Of a stretch of 6,511 nt of DNA, positions 1 to 5,242 are shown piece after piece (positions within the stretch are counted from its first letter, which is position 1; each line of letters opens with the position of its first letter). The stretch is from NCBI GenBank assembly GCA_004524425.1, contig SDNN01000164.1, positions 1-6,511 on the forward strand, given 5' to 3'. This stretch comes from Promethearchaeota archaeon (GTDB lineage: Archaea > Asgardarchaeota > Lokiarchaeia > Sigynarchaeales > SOKP01). Under the pieces are notes generated by a model. The model ran no database searches. It was not told the origin of the DNA and saw only the letters and a program-made list of their open reading frames with translations. Position numbers and translations under genes: made by a program.

Positions 1-43
1 AAAAATCGAAAAATATGATTAAAATTTTAACGGATTGATTAAA

Positions 44-220
44 ATGGTAAAATGTGAATGTCCCTCGTGTTATTTTGAGTTTGAACTGGATGATGGTACA
101 ATTGAAGGAGAAGTCGTTCCTTGTCCCGATTGCGGAGTGGATTTAGAAGTAGTAAAGATTGACGGAGAAGTTGCTAAGGTAGAAATCGCTGAAATTGCCT
201 CAGAAGATTGGGGAGAATGA
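44..220 (+). CDS. lysW: LysW, amino-group carrier protein for lysine/arginine biosynthesis
   Basis: Small acidic carrier protein of the LysW pathway. The gamma-carboxyl of its C-terminal Glu is joined to the amino group of alpha-aminoadipate (or glutamate), so that the intermediate is protected and handed between LysX, LysZ, LysY, LysJ and LysK in the cytoplasm. Seen here: 58 residues, a zinc-ribbon with CPSC (C6, C9) and CPDC (C27, C30) knuckles plus an extra Cys at 4, a central LEVV strand, and the diagnostic C-terminal EDWGE (54-58). Length fits the family (about 54-60). I chose the ATG at 44 because the protein then starts MVK just before the first knuckle. An in-frame TTG at 35 would add only three residues. 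A TGATT element lies 4 bases upstream of this ATG. The partner enzymes are not in the window and could lie upstream. The stop is 2 bases from that of convergent uvrC. Confidence 0.93.
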   Translation: MVKCECPSCYFEFELDDGTIEGEVVPCPDCGVDLEVVKIDGEVAKVEIAEIASEDWGE

Positions 221-222
221 CT

Positions 223-2049
223 TCATTTTAAATTTTTCTTAATCGCTTCTGCAACTTTTTTGTTTACCACTTTAGATAATTCCTCTAAAGAAGTGCTTTT
301 AATATTCTCTACACTTCCAAAATGTTGTAATAGCTTGTTTCTAGTCACTGGTCCAATCCCATTAATGGTATCTAAGATGGAACCAACAATCCTCTTTTCT
401 CTTTGCTTTTTATGCAATCTTACGGCAAATCTATGAGCTTCATCTCTTACATTCTGAAAAAGCTTCAATATGGATGAGTCTTGAGGAAGCATGATGGATT
501 CTTTCCTTCCTACCAAGAATATTTCTTCCAATCTCTTTGCCAAACCGATAATAGGAATATTTTCTATACCCAGGTCTTCCAACACAGAAAGAGCCGCGTT
601 CAATTGTCCTTTACCGCCATCGACCAAAATGAGATCAGGTAATGGTTTATCCCTTGCGATTCTTGCTGAATATCTTCTCTCTATGACTTCCTTCATCATG
701 CCTACATCGTCTGGAGTGGATTTTGAACGAATTTTATAATGGCGATAATCCCTTCTATAAGGCTTACCATTTAGAAATACAACTGTTGAGCCTGTTGCAT
801 CGGTACCTTCAATATTGGAGATATCAAATCCTTCAATAACTCTTGGTTCACCAGGTAGATTTAACAATTCCTTAGCTTCCTGTAGAGTAGATTCAAGTTG
901 TTCCTGTTCCTCATTTTTAATTTCTTCCATTTGAATCTGTTGATTGACCATCACTTTAGCATTTTTAGTGGCAATTCGTAAAATACCTTCTTCCTTTTCA
1001 TCCCTTGGTTTACGAATTTGTATACCCTCTTTAAAATCATTCAATAATTCTTTCAATAATTTAATTCCATCATAAAGAATGGGAGAGATAATTACATCTG
1101 GTAATATAAATTTGGCATTTTGGTAATACTGTTCGATGAGCGATTGAAAAATTTCCTCCTTAGAACCAACTTTTTCCCGTAAATCTAAAGTGAAAGTGTT
1201 CCTATTGGTCATTTTTCCTTCACGGATTTGGATAACTATCATCGCTACATGATTATTTCTGGAGTTAAATCCCACTATATCTTTATTTGCTTCATGATCA
1301 AGCAGAACGTGCTGCTTTTCAGTTGAATTTTCTATAGCATCTAACTTGTCTCTCCAAAAAGCAGCCATTTCAAAATTTTGATCATCAGAAGCTTTCTTCA
1401 TTTTTTCACTAATTTGATTTTTTAGCTCGTCTGTCTCTCCTTTTAGGAACAATTCTATTTTTTTTACATTTTCTAAATAAGCTTGCGTGCTTATGGCTTT
1501 AATGCAAGGACCAGGACAAAGATTCAATTGGTAATAAATGCAAGGCCGTTTTCTATACCTCACCTTTTTTTTACACGAACAATAAGGAAATATTTTTCTT
1601 AAATCTCTCAAGATGCGAATGATTTCCTTTTTATCGGTATATGGTCCTAAAAATAAATTCTTTTGTGAATATTTTTCTGGACCTCTTATGATTTGAATTC
1701 GTGGAAATTCTTCCGCATAAAAGATGGCCACCCATGGATACGATTTAGAGTCTCGCATGAATACGTTAAATCGGGGGGCATGTTTCTTAATTTGAATGTT
1801 TTCAAGGATTAATGCCTCTTTTTCATTTTCAGTGACAATATACTCTATAGAATCGATTTTACTGACTAAATCCTTTATTTTCTCTTCATAATAAGGATCT
1901 CTATAACTTGATTTTAAAAAATATTGTGAAACCCTTTTCTTTAAATTAATTGCCTTACCAATATAAATAATGCTACCCTCAGTGTCCTTAAACAGGTAAA
2001 TCCCAGGCTCATTTGGCAGGCTTTTTCTTTGAAGTTCTAATGCAGACAT
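223..2049 (-). CDS. uvrC: UvrC, excinuclease ABC subunit C
   Basis: Nuclease subunit of bacterial-type nucleotide excision repair; it makes the 3' and 5' incisions on either side of a lesion presented by UvrA/UvrB. The 608-residue product has all domains in order: an N-terminal GIY-YIG nuclease (GIY 16-18, YIG 29-31, R39, likely metal Glu near 83), a Cys cluster (C157, C159, C170, C178, C182) matching the region that binds an iron-sulfur cluster in bacterial UvrC, a UVR/UvrB-interacting helix pair around 208-242, the RNase H-like second nuclease (D409 in EGFDISNIEG, D477 in VDGGKGQ, H539 in DEAHRFA), and a C-terminal tandem helix-hairpin-helix (about 557-607). Length is normal and nothing is broken. 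The start is the ATG complementary to 2047-2049. A TATA-like stretch about 29 bases upstream suggests a leaderless or nearly leaderless mRNA. uvrA and uvrB are not in the window. In archaea the Uvr system is usually regarded as acquired from bacteria. Confidence 0.97.
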   Translation of the reverse strand: MSALELQRKSLPNEPGIYLFKDTEGSIIYIGKAINLKKRVSQYFLKSSYRDPYYEEKIKDLVSKIDSIEYIVTENEKEALILENIQIKKHAPRFNVFMRDSKSYPWVAIFYAEEFPRIQIIRGPEKYSQKNLFLGPYTDKKEIIRILRDLRKIFPYCSCKKKVRYRKRPCIYYQLNLCPGPCIKAISTQAYLENVKKIELFLKGETDELKNQISEKMKKASDDQNFEMAAFWRDKLDAIENSTEKQHVLLDHEANKDIVGFNSRNNHVAMIVIQIREGKMTNRNTFTLDLREKVGSKEEIFQSLIEQYYQNAKFILPDVIISPILYDGIKLLKELLNDFKEGIQIRKPRDEKEEGILRIATKNAKVMVNQQIQMEEIKNEEQEQLESTLQEAKELLNLPGEPRVIEGFDISNIEGTDATGSTVVFLNGKPYRRDYRHYKIRSKSTPDDVGMMKEVIERRYSARIARDKPLPDLILVDGGKGQLNAALSVLEDLGIENIPIIGLAKRLEEIFLVGRKESIMLPQDSSILKLFQNVRDEAHRFAVRLHKKQREKRIVGSILDTINGIGPVTRNKLLQHFGSVENIKSTSLEELSKVVNKKVAEAIKKNLK

Positions 2050-2072
2050 TTTAAGTAGGTAAAATCAACCTT

Positions 2073-2085
2073 AATTTAAATAAAA
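2073..2085 (-). promoter_or_regulatory. TATA-like promoter element of uvrC
   Basis: Read on the minus strand, the sequence is TTTTATTTAAATT, centred about 29 bases upstream of the uvrC ATG. At the usual archaeal spacing of about 25-27 bases from TATA box to transcription start, the transcript would begin at or within a few bases of the start codon. There is no well-placed Shine-Dalgarno; the nearest resemblance is a weak AAGGTTGAT much further from the ATG than usual. This is inference from pattern and spacing in AT-rich DNA. Confidence 0.4.
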
Positions 2086-2123
2086 GGATAATTAAACCAT
2101 GTTATTTTTCATGATTAAAATTG

Positions 2124-2166
2124 AGAGATCTAGTGATATTTATTAGATAATCTCTAATATATTTTT
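2124..2166 (+). terminator. Hairpin plus T-run, terminator-like or operator-like
   Basis: An imperfect inverted repeat: AGAG (2124-2127) pairs with CTCT (2152-2155), and 2128-2136 pairs with 2140-2148 over nine positions (two of them G-U) around a three-base loop, with a three-base bulge at 2149-2151. A run of five T follows at 2162-2166. G-U pairs hold only in RNA from the + strand. No + strand gene lies upstream within the region, so its role as terminator, attenuator of the downstream gene, or protein-binding palindrome is open. Confidence 0.35.
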
Positions 2167-2289
2167 ATTTGGAAAGAAATTAATATATATTTATTATTTA
2201 ACATAACCTTATCGTGAAGTTTATTTCCTAATTAATTGAGAGTAAACTTTAATCAATGATGTTCAAAAAACATGATTAAAACCTGAACA

Positions 2290-2493
2290 ATGGTAAAAAT
2301 TAGATTATGTCCCAAATGTAAAAAACCAACTCTTAGAAATGCAACAAACGTGAGTGGATGGCTTGCTCCAGACATGTTTGAATGCAGCGATGAGAAATGT
2401 GGTTATGTTGGCCATATATATCTTGAAGTTGACACTGATGATATAAAAGGAGATGCAAAGGAAGAGCCCAAGAAAAATAAAAAAAAGTTATAA
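2290..2493 (+). CDS. Small zinc-ribbon protein, function unknown
   Basis: A 67-residue protein that I do not recognise by function. It has one probable four-Cys zinc site: CPKC (C7, C10) and a wider second knuckle CSDEKC (C32, C37), with a GWLAPDMF segment between them and GYVGHIYLEVD after the last Cys. This layout resembles short archaeal conserved zinc-ribbon proteins. The tail from about residue 49 is charged and probably disordered, first acidic (DTDD) then Lys-rich, ending in a run of lysines that could contact nucleic acid (inference). The ATG at 2290 starts directly before the conserved-looking MVKIRLCPKC. No good ribosome binding site is visible. The R15P isomerase-like gene begins 64 bases downstream with its own TATA box, so the two need not share a transcript. 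Confidence 0.8.
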   Translation: MVKIRLCPKCKKPTLRNATNVSGWLAPDMFECSDEKCGYVGHIYLEVDTDDIKGDAKEEPKKNKKKL

Positions 2494-2504
2494 AAACGCA
2501 CGTG

Positions 2505-2512
2505 TTTATAAA
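2505..2512 (+). promoter_or_regulatory. TATA box of the R15P isomerase-like gene
   Basis: The sequence TTTATAAA is a close match to the archaeal TATA consensus. It sits just after the stop of the zinc-ribbon gene and about 46-50 bases before the next start codon. The predicted transcription start near 2534-2538 leaves a leader of about 20 bases, enough to contain the GGGTGA ribosome binding site at 2546-2551. Confidence 0.6.
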
Positions 2513-2545
2513 CCTTAAATTCTATTAATTTCTTGATAAAAAACT

Positions 2546-2551
2546 GGGTGA
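2546..2551 (+). promoter_or_regulatory. Ribosome binding site (GGGTGA) that decides the start
   Basis: GGTGA is complementary to the conserved 3' end of archaeal 16S rRNA (GAUCACCUCC). It ends 6 bases before the ATG at 2558 but only 3 before the in-frame GTG at 2555, so the ATG is the better start. Confidence 0.65.
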
Positions 2552-2557
2552 ATAGTG

Positions 2558-3502
2558 ATGAAACAATTGTTAAAAGATGCAGAAAAAATAACTTCTTTAG
2601 AGATTCAAGGAGCATCCAATGTAGCCTTAAGCGCCATAGATTTTTTGAGCAACTATGCAAGGCGATTAGAGAATTGTGAAAAGGCCGATGAATATTTAAT
2701 TAAATTAGAAGAAGCAAAAAAAATTCTTTTTAATACGCGGCCAACTGAGCCCGCAATGAGAAATGGTTTGAATTACATTGTCAATAAATTGAAGAGAAAT
2801 AAAGAGAAATTGAGTCCTACACGCATTTTACACTCCATCGATCGTTATAAAAATGAGTTTAAATTAATGATGCAGAATTCAAAGAGAAAAATTGCTGAAA
2901 TTGGTGCGAGGCGCATACCTGAAGTAGAATCAGCTAAGGATTTTATCATCATGACTCATTGCCATTCATCAATCGTGACCGCAATTTTATTGGAAGCAAA
3001 AAAACAGGGGAAAAATTTCACAGTCATAAATACTCAGACTCAGCCCAAATTACAAGGAAGAAAAACAGCAGTTGAAATGTTAGATGCAGGAATAAAAACT
3101 ATTCACGTGGTTGATAGTGCCATGCGGTGGGCTGTAAATCACTTTGAAGTAAATTTAATCATGATAGGTGCCGATAGCATAACAAGTGAGGGGACTGTTC
3201 TAAATAAGATAGGATCACGATTATTGGCATCAGTTGCCCATGAAGAGCACGTGCCATTTTATGTTGCTACCCCCCTATTGAAATATAACCCTCAAACATC
3301 TTTTGGAATAATCGAGACCATTGAGATGAGAGACACGGCAGAAGTATGGGAGAACCCACCAAAAGGATTAGAGATATTAAACCCAGCCTTTGAAACCGTG
3401 AGTAGACGATTTATTGATGGATTGATTAGTGAAGCAGGTATTTTTGCCTCTAGTCATGTTCACTTTCAGTTTTCGAAACTTTATCCTGATTTGGTGGATT
3501 AA
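2558..3502 (+). CDS. Ribose-1,5-bisphosphate isomerase (eIF2B/MtnA-like family)
   Basis: Likely converts ribose 1,5-bisphosphate to ribulose 1,5-bisphosphate, the RuBisCO substrate, in the archaeal AMP pathway. The product is about 314 residues, close to the Thermococcus enzyme (about 322). Numbering from the GTG one codon upstream: a helical N-terminal domain to about 125 with TRPT at 61-64, then a Rossmann-like domain with THCHSS (catalytic Cys136), GADSIT (catalytic Asp207), NKIG (217-220), and IEMRDTAEV around 257-264, which is typical of the isomerase and not of eIF2B subunits. Oddities: the segment around residue 18 reads EIQGA and that around 160-164 reads TQTQP, where I recall EIRGA and TETRP in the Thermococcus enzyme, so three charged residues are Gln here. 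The C-terminus resembles eIF2B beta somewhat. The convergent RuBisCO neighbour supports the isomerase role; an eIF2B-like regulator is the main alternative. Confidence 0.82.
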   Translation: MKQLLKDAEKITSLEIQGASNVALSAIDFLSNYARRLENCEKADEYLIKLEEAKKILFNTRPTEPAMRNGLNYIVNKLKRNKEKLSPTRILHSIDRYKNEFKLMMQNSKRKIAEIGARRIPEVESAKDFIIMTHCHSSIVTAILLEAKKQGKNFTVINTQTQPKLQGRKTAVEMLDAGIKTIHVVDSAMRWAVNHFEVNLIMIGADSITSEGTVLNKIGSRLLASVAHEEHVPFYVATPLLKYNPQTSFGIIETIEMRDTAEVWENPPKGLEILNPAFETVSRRFIDGLISEAGIFASSHVHFQFSKLYPDLVD

Positions 3503-3508
3503 TTTTAA

Positions 3509-4780
3509 TCATCCCCACTTTTCAATGGCTAGTTTTAACTCGGAATTAGTTTTGGCTTTATCTAATAAATTCGAACCTTCTAAAACAGCATCCATTGCTT
3601 GGCTAATTGCTTTCGCACCTGCTTCTGTGCCTTTAGGATGCCCATGACATCCACCACCAAACTGCATTACGATATCATTGCCCAGAATTTCAATCAAATT
3701 AGGGATATCTAAAGGACTAAGACCTCCCGAGGCAACGGGTAAAACAGGTTTTAAATCATACCAATCTTGATCTATCATCGTAGTGTCATTTCCAGCGATT
3801 TTATTTGCCGTGATGGTCTTATTGATTTCTAATACTTCTTGTTTTCCTCCTTCCATTTTTCCTACAACCGTACCCGTATGTAACTGATCGACGCCTATGA
3901 GCCTCATTAATTTTGCTAAAACCAACATGGTCATTCCATGTTTCTTGTTCCTAGTAAGGGCCGCATGCATCGCTCGATGAGCATGGATGACAAGATTCTT
4001 GTCTTCTAAATAACTTCGTATTTCCTGCATGGCTGAGAATCCGACTGTAATAACATCAATCATGACATATTCCCCCCCATTTTCGGAAACAATATCTGCT
4101 CTTTTTTTCATAGTAGTCAAAGGTGCTGTGATGTTAGGCATGTAGATTTTCTTAGCTCCGGTCAACTTTTCAATTTTATCCCTTACTTTCAAGGTCTCCA
4201 TAATTCTGCTTTCAAATTTATTGAATTTCATGCTTGTGAGATTTTCATCATCTTTAACTATATCTAATCCTCCCGACCAAGCTTGTCCGCAAACTTTAGC
4301 ATGCTGAACTTCACTCAATCCAACCTTTGGTTTAACAATAGTTCCAAGTAGAGGTCTTTCTTTTATTTTTGTCAAATTCCTTATTCCTCGGATTCCAAAC
4401 TTAGGTCCTTTATAATACCTGACAATTCCTTTAGGAAAAGAAATATCTAATAACCTCAAATTTTCCAATGTTTTCATGCCATAAATGTTTCCAGCAATGG
4501 CACTTAAAATTTGAGACATGTTATCTGCTTCAAAAAGGTCTTGTGTGTATGCAATTTTAATTATCTGATTTGCTTTATCTATGTAAAAAGTAGATGGTCT
4601 AAGTCTTTCAGCAATATCTGCTGACATTGTTGCAATATCAGTCCATGTTCCTATTGAACTCTCTTTGGCTATTTCTTCACATGCATATTCTAAATCCTTG
4701 CATGATCCTGACTTGTCTACATAATACATGGCGATTAAATCTTTCTCGTTTGGCTTGTAATCCAAGTTCACGTAATCCAT
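3509..4780 (-). CDS. rbcL: Form III ribulose-1,5-bisphosphate carboxylase large subunit
   Basis: Carboxylates ribulose 1,5-bisphosphate to give two 3-phosphoglycerate; archaeal form III enzymes act mainly in nucleotide (AMP) salvage. The 423-residue length fits form III. All catalytic positions I checked are present (spinach numbers in brackets): E40 (60), T45 and W46 (65, 66), N98 (123), K150 and K152 (175, 177) in VKPK, K176 (201, the carbamylated Lys), D178 and E179 (203, 204) in KDDEN, H268, R269 and H272 (294, 295, 298) in HAHRAMH, H301 (327), K308 (334), S351-G353 (379-381), and the phosphate-binding GGG at 375-377. This argues against a form IV RuBisCO-like protein. The GCHGHPKG stretch recalls methanogen/Archaeoglobus form III sequences. 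No small subunit gene is visible. The ATG has a good ribosome binding site 8 bases upstream. It converges on the isomerase gene with a 6-base gap and diverges from eL22. The subtype within form III cannot be settled by eye. Confidence 0.96.
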   Translation of the reverse strand: MDYVNLDYKPNEKDLIAMYYVDKSGSCKDLEYACEEIAKESSIGTWTDIATMSADIAERLRPSTFYIDKANQIIKIAYTQDLFEADNMSQILSAIAGNIYGMKTLENLRLLDISFPKGIVRYYKGPKFGIRGIRNLTKIKERPLLGTIVKPKVGLSEVQHAKVCGQAWSGGLDIVKDDENLTSMKFNKFESRIMETLKVRDKIEKLTGAKKIYMPNITAPLTTMKKRADIVSENGGEYVMIDVITVGFSAMQEIRSYLEDKNLVIHAHRAMHAALTRNKKHGMTMLVLAKLMRLIGVDQLHTGTVVGKMEGGKQEVLEINKTITANKIAGNDTTMIDQDWYDLKPVLPVASGGLSPLDIPNLIEILGNDIVMQFGGGCHGHPKGTEAGAKAISQAMDAVLEGSNLLDKAKTNSELKLAIEKWG

Positions 4781-4788
4781 TTGATAAA

Positions 4789-4796
4789 CACCCTTT
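4789..4796 (-). promoter_or_regulatory. Ribosome binding site of RuBisCO
   Basis: Read on the minus strand this is AAAGGGTG, a good match to the archaeal anti-Shine-Dalgarno, 8 bases upstream of the RuBisCO ATG. It supports the start codon complementary to 4778-4780. Confidence 0.6.
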
Positions 4797-4843
4797 AGGT
4801 GAGATTTTCATTCATTTAAAAGAAATAATGATACCATAAAAAT

Positions 4844-4854
4844 TTTATAATATA
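4844..4854. promoter_or_regulatory. TATA-like element shared by divergent RuBisCO and eL22
   Basis: TTTATAATATA reads as a TATA box on both strands. For eL22 it predicts a transcript start about 26 bases downstream (near 4874), giving a leader of roughly 10 bases. For RuBisCO it predicts a start near 4823 and a leader of roughly 40 bases containing the ribosome binding site. It is the only strong candidate I see in the 102-base gap, though AT-richness makes other weak boxes possible. Confidence 0.45.
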
Positions 4855-4871
4855 CTTAATTATTTAAATGA

Positions 4872-4876
4872 GTGAT
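4872..4876 (+). promoter_or_regulatory. Possible ribosome binding site of eL22 (GTGAT)
   Basis: GTGAT is complementary to AUCAC near the 3' end of 16S rRNA and lies 6 bases before the ATG at 4883. It uses the inner part of the anti-Shine-Dalgarno and lacks the usual GGAGG core. Confidence 0.4.
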
Positions 4877-4882
4877 TAAATA

Positions 4883-5194
4883 ATGAGTAAAGCTAAAAAG
4901 AAAATAATTCATTTAAACATTAAAGATTTAAGCTTTAAGAGTGAACAAGCGGTAGTAGATTTACTTAGATATTTGGCTGAAGCCTTACCTCAAATAGAAA
5001 TTAACCGAGAGGGTTTTGAAGTTGAAATAAAAGCGCCCCTTGACTTTTCTAAGAGAATAATAAGACTTAGAATAAAGAAATTTCTTTATAAAAAGGGTTT
5101 AGCTGCTGATTATAGACCAATTTCACTGAGAGACATGGATAAAGATGGTTATACGGTAAAAGAAAAGAAATTGATTGAACTCACTTATTATTAA
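4883..5194 (+). CDS. rpl22e: Ribosomal protein eL22 (L22e)
   Basis: Protein of the large ribosomal subunit, of the eukaryotic L22e family and unrelated to universal uL22. It is 103 residues long, shorter than the human protein (128), which has an extra N-terminal stretch and an acidic tail missing here. The core matches clearly: an N-terminal beta strand, a helix (20-35, SEQAVVDLLRYLAEAL), a strand EVEIKAPLDFSKR (46-58) aligning with human ITVTSEVPFSKR, a very basic helix RIIRLRIKKFLYKKGL (58-73) aligning with human YLKYLTKKYLKKNNL, and a final pair of strands YRPIS...GYTVKEKKL aligning with WLRVVA...SYELRYFQI. Lys/Arg-rich composition fits rRNA binding. The family is essentially eukaryotic, and Asgard archaea are the known archaeal holders. 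It diverges from RuBisCO and is followed 48 bases later by the CitG-family gene, which seems to have its own promoter. Confidence 0.88.
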   Translation: MSKAKKKIIHLNIKDLSFKSEQAVVDLLRYLAEALPQIEINREGFEVEIKAPLDFSKRIIRLRIKKFLYKKGLAADYRPISLRDMDKDGYTVKEKKLIELTYY

Positions 5195-5195
5195 C

Positions 5196-5208
5196 TGCTA
5201 ATTTAGCA
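5196..5208. repeat. 13-base perfect palindrome upstream of the CitG-family gene
   Basis: TGCTAATTTAGCA has perfect dyad symmetry around 5202. It lies 1 base past the eL22 stop and about 5 bases upstream of the TATA-like element of the next gene. It is followed by A residues on the + strand, not T, so it does not look like an intrinsic terminator for eL22. An operator position next to the promoter is plausible but unproven. Confidence 0.35.
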
Positions 5209-5212
5209 AAAA

Positions 5213-5223
5213 ATATTATAAAA
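5213..5223 (+). promoter_or_regulatory. TATA-like promoter element of the CitG-family gene
   Basis: ATATTATAAAA, preceded by a purine run resembling a BRE, is centred about 25 bases before the GTG at 5243. That spacing puts the transcript start at the start codon itself, which together with the lack of any Shine-Dalgarno suggests a leaderless mRNA. Confidence 0.45.
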
Positions 5224-5242
5224 AAAACACTATATTCTAAAC

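Larger units (their letters stand above)
2050..2289. other. Divergent intergenic region between uvrC and a zinc-ribbon gene
   Basis: This 240-base, very AT-rich region separates two divergent start codons. It contains a TATA-like element for uvrC (about 2073-2085), a hairpin followed by a T-run (2124-2166), a second AT-rich TATA-like stretch (2182-2199) that could drive the zinc-ribbon gene with a leader of roughly 70 bases, and two copies of the ten-mer ATGATTAAAA (2111-2120, 2272-2281). I found no convincing coding frame in it. The promoter calls are by eye only. Confidence 0.6.

Noticed and set aside
1..43. Tail of an upstream gene at the window edge
   Set aside because: All three + strand frames close within the first 38 bases and none has enough sequence to recognise, so an upstream coding region cannot be supported.
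491..739. Open frame of 82 codons on the + strand
   Set aside because: It lies wholly inside uvrC on the opposite strand, shows no domain-like pattern, and has no promoter or ribosome binding site.
2403..2660. Open frame of 85 codons on the - strand
   Set aside because: It is antisense to the end of the zinc-ribbon gene and the start of the isomerase gene; its Phe/Leu-rich product comes from the complement of Lys/Glu-rich coding and A-rich DNA, not from a real membrane protein.
3498..3511. Inverted repeat GATTAA-TT-TTAATC across the convergent stop codons as a bidirectional terminator
   Set aside because: The stem is six AT-rich pairs with a two-base loop, too weak to call, and it is explained by two genes ending in similar codons.
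3429..3647. Open frame of 72 codons on the + strand spanning the convergent junction
   Set aside because: It overlaps the end of the isomerase gene in another frame and is antisense to RuBisCO; no family resemblance.
3509..4780. Form IV RuBisCO-like protein (non-carboxylating)
   Set aside because: The carbamylated Lys, metal ligands, and all phosphate- and substrate-binding residues I checked are present, which form IV proteins lack in part.
4627..4839. Open frame of 70 codons on the + strand
   Set aside because: It is antisense to the RuBisCO N-terminus and runs through its promoter region; the product looks random.
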